The notes under the pieces are model-generated. The model was not told the origin of the DNA, made no database searches, and was given only the letters and a program-made list of their open reading frames with translations. A stretch of DNA of 64,000 bases. Source: Cercozoa sp. M6MM (taxonomy: Eukaryota > Endomyxa: Ascetosporea). Both the position numbers and the translations under genes were made by a program. Each line of letters opens with the position of its first letter. Position 1 is the first letter of the stretch. Where the stretch lies: assembly GCA_040357565.1 (NCBI GenBank), contig JBDODJ010000019.1. The stretch is one strand, 5' to 3'. Shown in pieces: positions 34,844 to 43,972 of the stretch.

Positions 34844-35080
34844 GCGTCAGCTGCGGTAGTGGCACGCACCTGCACTAAACTTGACGCCGTTGGCACTCTC
34901 CCAAATCTGATCACTGAAAGTACGCAATGTACGGTACGTTTCGACTAAATGTGCGCTCTTTATCAGTAATCCACTACCTCCACGTAGATCGCCTCTAATA
35001 AGTGATTGGTAGTGTGTTAGTTCTGTTAAAACTAAATAGGACGTAGAACGACAGATTTGCGCTTTGGGACATGCTTGGGA

Positions 35081-36187
35081 TCAGTTGATGCAGGATGGCC
35101 GGGTGAACTGTGCGGGGTTTCGCACAGTGGCGTCTTGCGGGTTGTGCAATCGCAGACGCTCCTGAATCGGAGTGCGGCACGTGGGACACTGCTCCATCGT
35201 GGCGGCACACTCGATGCAGGTGCACGCGTGGCCTGAAGAACACAGAAACACCAGGAAATCAGTTCAGCCCAGTCAAAACAAAAAACAAAACTGGACAAAG
35301 TCAACACGCACCACAAGGCAACAGAGCGCAGTTTTGCGGCAGATCCCAGCACACAACACACTCAGTGTCGGCGTCGTCATAGTTAGCGAGTTTCCTGCGT
35401 GCCTGAGTCAGGCAAAAAAACAGCGTTTCTTGGCGCAGAAGAAAAAAACGGGTTACCTCGCGAGTGCACTGCTGTTGCTCATGCAGTTGCTGTCGCAAAC
35501 ATCGGAGCACTGCTTGTCTCAGGTGCGATCGAAGAAGTGCCCAGCCGTGCTTCTGGTCAGTGGAGTCAGTGGCAGGCGACAGTGGAGGCACTTGCCCATG
35601 CTCACTCGTGCTGGGCGACATCGACTCACTGCAGGGACATTGATTGGAAGAACGGAACAATAATTTCATTGGAGAGGCTACGGTGACAAAGGCGTCACAG
35701 GATCGCACGTGTTGACGGTCCAATGGCACGTGTCACTGGACTCGGCGACATCAGTGACACCGACAGAGCCACCGTCGGTGACACTCAGCACGCGCTTGAG
35801 TGCTGCGTTGCGCAGCACAATCACAGAACTCTCCGTGTCGCCGTGATTGCGCACACTCACCTGCCACGTCAAGAATCGACTCGAAAAAGGATCCACCACT
35901 GTTTTTCGCACGGCCAGCGAACCGTCTGCCTCGGCACCGAGGTAACTGCACTCACAAACAACGCCACCTCAGAGATCATATCTTTCTCTCTTGGGCACAC
36001 ACGCATACCGACTCTTGCTGACACTGAGAGCGACCTGGTTTTCGTCTTTCGTGTGCACCTGGAAAACACTAACACCGCTCGGCGTCGACAGCTTCACACC
36101 TTTGCAGGTCTGCACAAGAAGTTGATACAACTCATCAAAGTCATTTCGACCACCAAAACAACGGCACCAGATTGGCGCTGCATCCAT
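35081..36187 (-). CDS. RING-finger protein, probable E3 ubiquitin ligase
   Basis: The start is MDAAPIWCRCFGGRNDFDEL at 36187. Exons follow with GVSVFQVHTKDENQVALSVS, DPFSSRFLTWQ and HGDTESSVIVLRNAALKRVL, then the C-terminal RING. The RING reads ECVVCWDLPQNCALLPCG spliced to HACTCIECAATMEQCPTCRT, a complete C3HC4 zinc pattern. The short LLPCGH-type RING at the very C terminus resembles MUL1/LRSAM1-like ligases. The N-terminal part has no recognised domain and may be the substrate-binding part. It ends RPSCIN. Its start faces away from the condensin gene; both are on the minus strand about 240 bases apart. Confidence 0.82.
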
Positions 36188-36974
36188 CTTCAAGGCTCAG
36201 CACGCTCATAATTCAAAATTAAGTGCGGTTTAAACCCGCAAGAACAATCTGGGTGTCGAGATCTGCTACAGTAACGACCAGCGGACGTTTTTGGACCAAG
36301 CTGTCCGCGCGGAGCGCCGGAATCAGCAAATACAACAAATCAACAACCTAACACACAACAATTGTTTCTTCACTTGTTTTCTGACATGTGCGAGTGACAG
36401 ATCGTCACAATATCATGCAGTCGCGGTAATGCCTTTTGCAAATTTTCTGGGCACAAGCCTTTTTTCGCACAAGCCCGCCGGGCCTTTTTGGCATCCAGTG
36501 ATGACAACCTTTCAGTTCTGCTTCTGAAGAAGAATGAGCGATAAACTTACCTACATTCTGAGGGCATTTTGCTTGGACGAACGCTTTTGCGTTTGTGCTT
36601 GTTTTTTCTCATGTCGCTTCATGGGCAGGTGTGAGAGTGCCGTTGGACGGACAAGCTGAAGTCAGCCAAAAGGTATCTCATCCCACAGATGTCTAGTCCT
36701 TTTGCGTGCGATGAAGACAAGACAATACACAGACCTGTTCTGAAATACCAACTTTCGTGTTGAATGTATTTGCACCATCATCAGAGCACTTCCTTTTTGT
36801 GCATCTGATTGATGTGTTGCTGCATACGTACGCAATTATATCTTCTGTTCTGTTCTCAGGCCGACTAGCGGATCCGGGCATCCCAGACAGCCAGTCGATT
36901 TGCGAGGTAAATATACATAAACTTCAGCTCAGACCTTTTCCCTCGCCTCTGTGGTTTGAGGGCCCTTTTTGTGG

Positions 36975-37045
36975 ATGATGAAAAACTGTACACCTCTTCC
37001 GAACATTCCAAACAGTTGAAGACACTCATCTTCTTTCCCCTGACA
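36975..37045 (+). repeat. Direct repeat, copy 1 (71 bases)
   Basis: Matches 37212-37282 with about one difference (CAGTTGAAG against CAATTGAAG). The copies start 237 bases apart. Confidence 0.92.
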
Positions 37046-37211
37046 CAATTTGGCTTTTTGGGGCGTGGAATTTCTCAAAAAAACTCCAATTATTCTGTTG
37101 CTCTCATAGCCGTGGTCAAAGTCAAGCAGACGTGGACGAGCCTTCCTCGTCGCCAAAGTGGTTAGTCTGCTTTCTTTTGGGCTTTCGCGTGCATGCTTTT
37201 TGGAATTTTGA

Positions 37212-37282
37212 ATGATGAAAAACTGTACACCTCTTCCGAACATTCCAAACAATTGAAGACACTCATCTTCTTTCCCCTGACA
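37212..37282 (+). repeat. Direct repeat, copy 2 (71 bases)
   Basis: Second copy of the unit at 36975-37045, beginning ATGATGAAAAACTGTACACC and ending CCCCTGACA. Confidence 0.92.
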
Positions 37283-37459
37283 GTTTCCAAACAAATTGCA
37301 CATGACTAATTGTTTCGTCCGTCAAGACTAACTTGCCTGTTTGTGCAGAAAGCCAACTTTAAACGGCAGCCGGGCATCGACACAAATGATCAGGGTAACA
37401 ATACTTTTAAACACTCCATCTGTATGATGAGCCGAAAGCGAAAGATTCCTGTATGATGA

Positions 37460-37497
37460 GCCGCCCCGTGGGATTCCAAACCCCACAATGGGGCGGC
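37460..37497 (+). repeat. GC-rich hairpin
   Basis: GCCGCCCC pairs with GGGGCGGC, and the next GTGGG pairs with CCCAC. A 3-base bulge (AAT) lies on one side and about 9 bases form the loop. This is far stronger than neighbouring sequence would give by chance. Confidence 0.75.
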
Positions 37498-38047
37498 ATT
37501 CATTTCCCCGTCTCATGTGTTTCTGAGGATGTGTAATGTGTTTTCTGACTTGGAATTTCCCTTCTGCTGACGCACAGCATTCTTTGTTTGCTGCGCACAA
37601 GCCAAACTATATTCTGTGTTTCCTGCACAGTCTCCGGAATCCCATCATCAAAACCGTCGCGCCTCGCTTCGCTTTCGGTCAATTGCGAAAACGGACTCCG
37701 ATCGCCAAGCGCGTCAACCCTGACGCTACACAACACACAAACACGTGGCCTTTGCCACGCTCATCACACCTGTGCTATCTGGGGCATAATAGCATGCTTT
37801 CAACACTTGTTAGTCTACATTTGCCGCTGTCTTTCAGAAATTGGCCTTGGTAGTGTAAAAGAGAGTAAAAGAAAGGCTCTGTGCTGGAGTAGAGAGCCTT
37901 TTCAGGAAAGGAGCAAAATCTTGCTCTTCGAGGTCAGGCAGACATTCTCAAAATCCTTAATGAATATCTTTCTCCCGCGCGGAGCACCAGAACTCAGACA
38001 GATCTGACTGGCCGGATGGAAAATACCGTTTCGTAACCCTACTAAAT

Positions 38048-40011
38048 TTACATTTCACTCAGGGATCCGTTCTCCTGATCCGCCGATTCAGACGCCGGTG
38101 TCGGCTGCTCTGGCCTCTGTTCGATCCGAACGAGCAAGGACTCGAGCGGCGCGCTGCCGGCCGGCATAACGCGAAACGAATCCGTTCGAACGCCAAGATC
38201 GAGGTGTTTCGGCAAGACCTGTTCGCTGTCGAATACGACGTGCAGCAGACTGGACACAGCGCTCGAGACGAGCTCACCGAGGAAACGGCTGCCCATGAGT
38301 TCACCGGCGGCCGCGGCAAAAAGGCCATTGTCCCGGCTGACGCCCTAGAGAAAAAACAAGAATTAAAAAAAAGGAGCTAAAGAAAAATGGCCTAGTACCA
38401 CAAAGGAATGAATGAGATCGCTGACTTCGACAGGAACCACACCTTCACCATAGACATCATCGCACACACGCAGCAGCACTGTGCAAGTGTCCTGTTCGAC
38501 ACGCGTCGTCACTCGTCGCACGAGCTGCAACAGCATGTCTTGTACCAATGCATGCTCGGCCACGTCACGAGCGCCACCGCGTGCCCACATGTTGAACGTC
38601 GTTTTCACCTCAGTGATACCTACAGTCGACATACAAAGGATGGCATACAAATGATGGAACACACAGGTAACAGTGTCGATGAAAATCACTGGCGTACCAG
38701 AGAGAACAAACACCCACATCAGTGCGTGCAATTCCTGTATCGGTTTCGAGGTCACGACGGCAAGCTGATCCCGCTTAAGTAAGCCGGGCAGCAGGAGCCT
38801 CTGCAGACACGACAGGTCCAGTTGGGCGCTCCGCTGTGACAAGACCGGCGGTATCGCACCGAGCACTTGCGCCAGGTCATGAAGCGAGTAACGCAATCGA
38901 TCCGAGTAGCGGAAGTTGCACCGTGACGAATCGTCGAGGATCCACAGTCTAACAGGCGTCAACTTCACGACACCTGCGCGACCAAAACATAATCTAGAGT
39001 AACACCAACACACAAGAAAATAAACTGGATCCTTGAGTGAACAGCATTATACGCGACACGAGTCGAAGCACGCGCAGCGCACGATCGACGTCAGCTTGCG
39101 AGGCATCGGCACACTGCGACATGATGGCTTTCGACAATTCTGGGAGCGAACTCAACAAGGCGTTAGATCTTCCCTTGCCTTCTTCTGCGCATACCACCTA
39201 ATACCAATGTACTGTGTGTCTCTCCAAAATGTGCAATTCTGCTCTACCAAGAAAGGGCAGTAAATGCGCCCAATCGGACAGCGGTTGCGATCGCACACTT
39301 AAGAGGACTCGCTGGATGTTGATGGTGTCTTCCGTGTACCTCCTCATCACCGCGGCCAGTGAACCTCCGAGAGATAGACGGTGCGCGCACTGGCGACTCA
39401 CAAAGTAGTCAAAGTCAAAGTACTCCACCACCTCGTGCCCCACCAACAGGCCTGCATGCTCGGCCATTATCACAGACACATTTACCGTTTCAGTGTCCAC
39501 GAAAAGACATACTCACGTGCGAAAGGAGCTGTGTTGCGACCGGCCAGGGAGTCATCGCGCGCACAGATTGCCTCCAGCAGGCTCGAGTAGTACATGCGTC
39601 TGTCCTGACCGAGAAGGACTGCCCGCATGTCGTTGAACAAGTCTGCCTTGACACCACAGGAACATGAACGGAGAAATCAAAGAACAAAAGTATAAAAAAA
39701 AACCAGCTACCGCAATAATCTGGTGTCTCCACGCTGAGTGACGGTGTCACAAGCACACACGGCAGCCACTCTTGCACTGGTGCGATGCCACCTCTCCGTC
39801 GCACCATGTCGATGGCACACATCACACGCTTGCGCACAAAAGCCGCCAGTTTGTTCCACACACCACCAACGAACTTTATCGTCGCACAGTCAGTCTCACC
39901 CGATAACGCAAACATACAGGACAAGGTGACTTTTCAATGAACTCCCAACACGTGCTCGATTTCTGTAAACAACTGCACGAATCAGAGAGAGAGAGAGAGA
40001 AAGGGAGATAA

Positions 40012-40063
<52 letters not shown>

Positions 40064-40185
40064 NNNNNNNNNNNNNNNNNNNNNNNNNNNNNNNNNNNNN
40101 NNNNNNNNNNNNNNNNNNNNNNNNNNNNNNNNNNNNNNNNNNNNNNNNNNNNNNNNNNNNNNNNNNNNNNNNNNNNNNNNNNNNN

Positions 40186-40274
<89 letters not shown>

Positions 40275-40284
40275 NNNNNNNNNN

Positions 40285-40336
<52 letters not shown>

Positions 40337-40440
40337 GCACCAAGTTCGGTGACAGTGTGAACTCAAAGTGCATGTCAAATTCCTCCAACCAGTCACAAAA
40401 TCCGGTTCACAAGCATCTGAACGAAAACTAAATTGTATAC
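38048..40440 (-). CDS. Unidentified intron-rich, helix-rich protein
   Basis: Exons with good borders and coherent composition, family not recognised. In order: WLEEFDMHFEFTLSPNL (about 40.37 kb, next to the gapped TG repeat), GGVWNKLAAFVRKRVMCAID, LLGQDRRMYYSSLLEAICAR, EHAGLLVGHEVVEYFDFDYF, LGGSLAAVMRRYTEDTINIQ, QADVDRALRVLRLVSRIMLF, LRYSLHDLAQVLGAIPPVLS, VKTTFNMWARGGARDVAEHA, QDMLLQLVRRVTTRVEQDTC, and a last exon from GVSRDNGLFAAAAGELMGSR to ENGSLSEM. It looks like an alpha-solenoid cytosolic protein. The 5' end is unknown and an exon could be lost in the sequence gap. Confidence 0.55.
40064..40185. other. Assembly gap (122 N)
   Basis: Unknown bases inside the TG microsatellite, the likely cause of the assembly break. 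Confidence 0.99.
40275..40284. other. Assembly gap (10 N)
   Basis: A second short gap in the same TG repeat. The round number suggests a placeholder rather than a measured length. Confidence 0.99.
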
Positions 40441-41205
40441 TTTACCAGGACATGATTTTGAGGATTAAACAACAGTTATACCGGACAAAGGGTCATAAAG
40501 TTGAGCCTCGCACCACAAGAGGTACATTAACGCGTTAGAGATGGCATGCTTCAACTGTTCACACCCAATAGGTATAAATGACGACAGAACGAAAAGCCTA
40601 TATTGATACCTATTGGGTGAAGTTGCCGCTTGTCGAAGTGCGCGCAAAGCGAAGCTCTAACCCAAGCACAACAGGAGACAGCTTGAGAAAGGGGTAAGAT
40701 CAATCGCTGATAGTACTGTAGAGCATGGGTACTGTGATGTCCTTGGAGTGCTCAGTCGATGTCTGCACTTCCAACATGCGATCCGGGCCCTTTTACTGCA
40801 TAACAGCAAAAGGCATCGGGATTCAGTCTATTGAGGGGCGCTCAAGTGGAAGAAGTGAAGGAATTGGGCGCACCAAAAGCTTCTGTTAGCACCGAAATGC
40901 ATGTTTCGACGCCAGGATTTTTCGTGCCCATCTCGCCTCCAATTGTTGTGCACCAAAAAAGGCAACAGAACAATTGTGCAACGCGGTCAATTCTAGTGCG
41001 AGTTGGTAGTTTGTGGTCAGAAGTCTACGGATACAGTACTGGAGCACAGATACAGGAGGATAAAGAGCAATCGTAGTTCGGTTGAACTGATCATTGATGG
41101 GATGATGACTGTGCTGTAGCCAGCAGCCATTACTTTTGTCTTTTCTCCTTCTGGGCTTGAGTTTTAACTTGCGGAAGGTTGACGCGGCAGAAGTTTGAGT
41201 CTAGC
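40441..41205. other. Spacer upstream of the tail-collar gene
   Basis: No gene supported. It holds a perfect 14-base inverted repeat (40562-40619) and the promoter side of the phage-tail-collar gene. Confidence 0.5.
40562..40619 (+). repeat. Perfect 14-base inverted repeat
   Basis: CACCCAATAGGTAT at 40562-40575 and ATACCTATTGGGTG at 40606-40619, with a 30-base loop. It may form a hairpin or be a tiny MITE-like remnant. Confidence 0.85.
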
Positions 41206-42222
41206 ATGCCCGACCCTTTCTTGGTACACTCTTCTGGTTTTGTCTGATGATCCGGGATGCTGTTGTTGTGTCGTCGCCAGGGAGAGATCCGGATGTTCGC
41301 CGGCACCTTTGCGCCAAGAGGCTACGCGTTTTGCCATGGACAGCTTCTGGCCATTTCCGAAAACACGGTCTGCGCAGAGTCTTAAAAATAAACTTTGTCT
41401 GTCTCAGAGATGTAGATGTTAAGGTTTGTTCGGTTGTGCAGGCGCTTTTCAGTCTGCTCGGAGCAGCGTACGGAGGAGACGGTCGCACCACGTTTGCTCT
41501 CCCGGACCTGCGCTCCCGTGTTCCTGTTGGCGCAGGGAAAGGACTCGGACTTACTGGTATACTTCCTCTCAATTGTCGAGTGGTGTATGTACAACTATGG
41601 AGAGTCATCAATGCGTGTTGCCTTTGAACAGAGGTAACCCTCGGAGCCAAGTACGGTGTCGAAAAGTCGATCGCGCAAGTGCAGCTCACTTCAAGTCAAA
41701 CCCTGGAATTCGACGTGTCAGCTACTGCGCCGCCCTCCCTGCCGCAGGTCGATGTCGCCACCTCGAGTTCCAACCCGCAAAGTATGTTCTCGTTTTGTCA
41801 CCTTTTCTAGCGCTGTGTGATTTACCTGGTGCATTGGGGAAGCAGGCAGCTTCGCACCCGGTCGCATTCCTCTCCAACCTGAACTACGTTTCACCGACCC
41901 GTACACTTGACATTCAGTTTTTTGCATTGCTTGATTCTTTTTTGCTGCCATCCGACAGTGCTGATGCGGGGGGTACCGAAAAGATGGATATCAACGCGTT
42001 CCTTGGTGCCAATCTGGCAACCACCGGCAGCACCGAGACAGTGCAGGTACGTTCTTCTGTCCTCTGTACCCAAATTAGGTCATCTTGGTTCTTAATTTAC
42101 TACATTTTTAGGTGCCGCTAACAGTGTCGGCACAGAGTGATGTCTCCGTCGACACACACCAGCCCTCTCTCGGCATCTCGTACATCATTGCGCTCCAGGG
42201 CGTTTTCCCTTCGCGTAGCTAA
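41206..42222 (+). CDS. mdpB-like: Phage tail-collar (MdpB/microcystin-dependent-type) protein with introns
   Basis: Family best known from bacteria and phages (phage tail collar domain), where members are tail-fibre or contractile-injection-like proteins of unclear cellular role. Spliced, it begins MPDPFL then GEIRMFAGTFAPRGYAFCHG and QLLAISENT. It continues ALFSLLGAAYGGDGRTTFAL, PDLRSRVPVGAGKG, EVTLGAKYGVEKS, and ends SYIIALQGVFPSRS. This reproduces the whole bacterial layout (xEPFLGEIRMFAGNFAPRGWAFCDGQ ... IALQGIFPSR). Six exons: the introns have proper GT-AG ends, for example TTCTTG|GTACAC...GCCAG|GGAGAG and GAAAACACG|GTCTGC...GTGCAG|GCGCTT. All joins keep frame. The intron content shows the gene is resident in the eukaryotic genome, not bacterial contamination. 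Function in this host is unknown. Confidence 0.9.
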
Positions 42223-42320
42223 CCGGTGTCACCATTTGCCCATTGCCTGCCTGTCGAGCCTGAACTCTGTGCAGTTCAAACTAAACGAAAGAGAGTTAGT
42301 TTAGTCGAGTCTTGTATGCT

Positions 42321-42355
42321 TGTTACTGTCAACATCAAACAACCTACTCGGCTGA
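42321..42355 (+). repeat. 35-base direct repeat, copy 1
   Basis: Starts TGTTACTGTCAACATCAAAC and is identical to 42813-42847. It is about 100 bases downstream of the tail-collar stop. Confidence 0.93.
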
Positions 42356-42812
42356 CTACATGCTCCGCGTGGAAGCTAAATTCACCAGTCATGCCAAATA
42401 AGAATTGAAGTGTTTTGCTAAGGTCGAGAGCTGGTAGCCTAACAATTGAGTGCTGCCTAGCTTGGCATACCCTGTGTTTGGTAGAGTGGCGAGCAGCTTG
42501 AAACTGCTGCAAGAATTGAATAAAGGCCCTCTTTCCAATACCAGGTACCTCAAGGGATACTGTGCTTGTTGACACCAAGCAATTGACTTGCTCTAGCTTG
42601 AGCAGGGCAAGAGGGTTTTTTTCTTTTGTTCATCATCGAACAAACCTCTCAACACTCTCAACTGTAACGACGGCACTACCTGGGGTAACCTTCTCTCTTC
42701 TGATATCTTTCGGTTTATTGAGACGTCGAACGAACACTAAATTAAACGACCTTACATTCTTACTTCTCTTTAGTCGTTGTATTCACTAAAATTGACAATC
42801 TCACAATCAACA

Positions 42813-42847
42813 TGTTACTGTCAACATCAAACAACCTACTCGGCTGA
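42813..42847 (+). repeat. 35-base direct repeat, copy 2
   Basis: Identical to 42321-42355, starting 492 bases downstream of it. It lies about 60 bases beyond the IMP3 stop. Confidence 0.93.
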
Positions 42848-42906
42848 TTACGTAACAGGAACTATTAACGCAACGAAATGAAACAAAAAGAATGGAATCC
42901 GATCGA

Positions 42907-43791
42907 CTAGGGCATGAGCAAATCGTAGTCGTCGAGCTTGTCGTGGTATTTGCGGATATGTCTCTGGATCTTGGAACCATCGACCCAGGTGACGTAGTCC
43001 TCAAGGTCGCGTGTCACCAAAAACGCCGGGTCTGACACGACCTCGGTGCCGACTCGAACGTGGCCTAACACACCCAAGAATACCAAGAAATATTATGTAT
43101 GAACAAAGACAAGGCACCTTGCTGAATGTACGTGGTGGCCTGCTTGATAGACTCGGCCATGTGCAATCGCACCAGCACCACCGGTAAGCGTCGTCGGCAC
43201 ACGGCGGCCACCGTGAGCTTGTCGATCTGCGACAGCGAAGTCGTCGCATTGATCAGACCCATGCGGTGCAGCTTTTCCAGCAACTGCTTTGTCGTACGCA
43301 TTCGGAAGGGATCGCGCGGGTGCAGTTTCGTCAGCATCGCTACGGGTGCAGTAAAGTGCCAGGAATACACAAGGATTTTTTATAGCCTCAATATCGACCC
43401 AACTTTAACTTGATAACAAAAGCGAAAACGAAGAGAAACGATAAGAAAGCAGCAGGAATCTAGTGAAAGTACCGGAAAGCTTGCGAACACGACCGACGAT
43501 ACGGTTGTAACGCACGTATTCCTCGCGCTGGTCTATGCGGTAGCGTCGCATCACTGCGCTTTGCCGCTCGTCGTCGGACGACTTCCATCGCACAAAGTCG
43601 ACCTTCTGCTCACGAACAGGAAAAACATACAACAGAACAGTCAAAGACAAATAACGCAGCATACCTTGAGCAGCTTCTTCTCATGGAATTTCAGTTTCCT
43701 GCACAGAAAAAAGTGATTTTATTGTGGTCCAGATCGAACACAGCGCGAATCTCGATAATCGCCCTCAGAGGCGAGCGCAGTAGTACCTCAT
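42907..43791 (-). CDS. IMP3: U3 small nucleolar ribonucleoprotein IMP3
   Basis: Component of the U3 snoRNP / small-subunit processome that helps U3 pair with pre-rRNA during 18S maturation in the nucleolus. Five exons. The first is only ATGAG (43787-43791), joining across GTACTACT...CTGTGCAG to give [13 protein letters not shown]. Next comes [20 protein letters not shown] and [13 protein letters not shown], then [19 protein letters not shown]. The S4 RNA-binding domain reads [20 protein letters not shown], then [36 protein letters not shown] and [11 protein letters not shown]. Length and every block match the family. Confidence 0.96.
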
Positions 43792-43972
43792 TGTAATTCC
43801 GCACTACTCGCGACACAAGCACGGTCTCTCAGCGAGAAGACAGCGATTTTCTGTGTAGTGTCGGCGCTCAGAAGTTTACGCCACTATCGACTAACTTGAG
43901 TGTGTGCAAGCGTGACCTGGCTAGTTTGTTTTTAAAGCAAACGCATTTGGCACAGCCGCCACTGTAGCTGGA
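43792..43972. promoter_or_regulatory. Short divergent promoter between IMP3 and the TTI1-like gene
   Basis: Only about 180 bases separate the two start codons, so the genes must share a bidirectional promoter or overlap in their 5' UTRs. No specific site was identified. Confidence 0.55.

Larger units (their letters stand above)
36188..38047. other. Long spacer with direct repeats and a GC-rich hairpin
   Basis: About 1.9 kb without a supportable gene. It holds a 71-base direct repeat (36975-37045 and 37212-37282), a short repeat TGTATGATGAGCCG (37419 and 37450), and a strong hairpin (37460-37497). It could house an unrecognised non-coding RNA or a decayed element. Confidence 0.55.
40016..40330 (+). 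repeat. (TG)n microsatellite interrupted by assembly gaps
   Basis: TG repeat on both sides of two runs of N. Its true length is unknown; it sits in an intron of the unidentified minus-strand gene. Confidence 0.97.
42223..42906. other. Convergent spacer with a 35-base direct repeat
   Basis: Lies between the tail-collar stop and the IMP3 stop, so it holds both 3' UTRs. The 35-base repeat pair at 42321 and 42813 is inside; no other gene is seen. Confidence 0.55.

Noticed and set aside
37536-38007. Plus-strand frames of 100-140 residues
   Set aside because: No motif, no splice partners, and composition like the surrounding spacer.
41206-42222. Bacterial contamination as the source of the tail-collar gene
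   Set aside because: Five GT-AG introns interrupt it and it is flanked by eukaryotic genes in the same contig.
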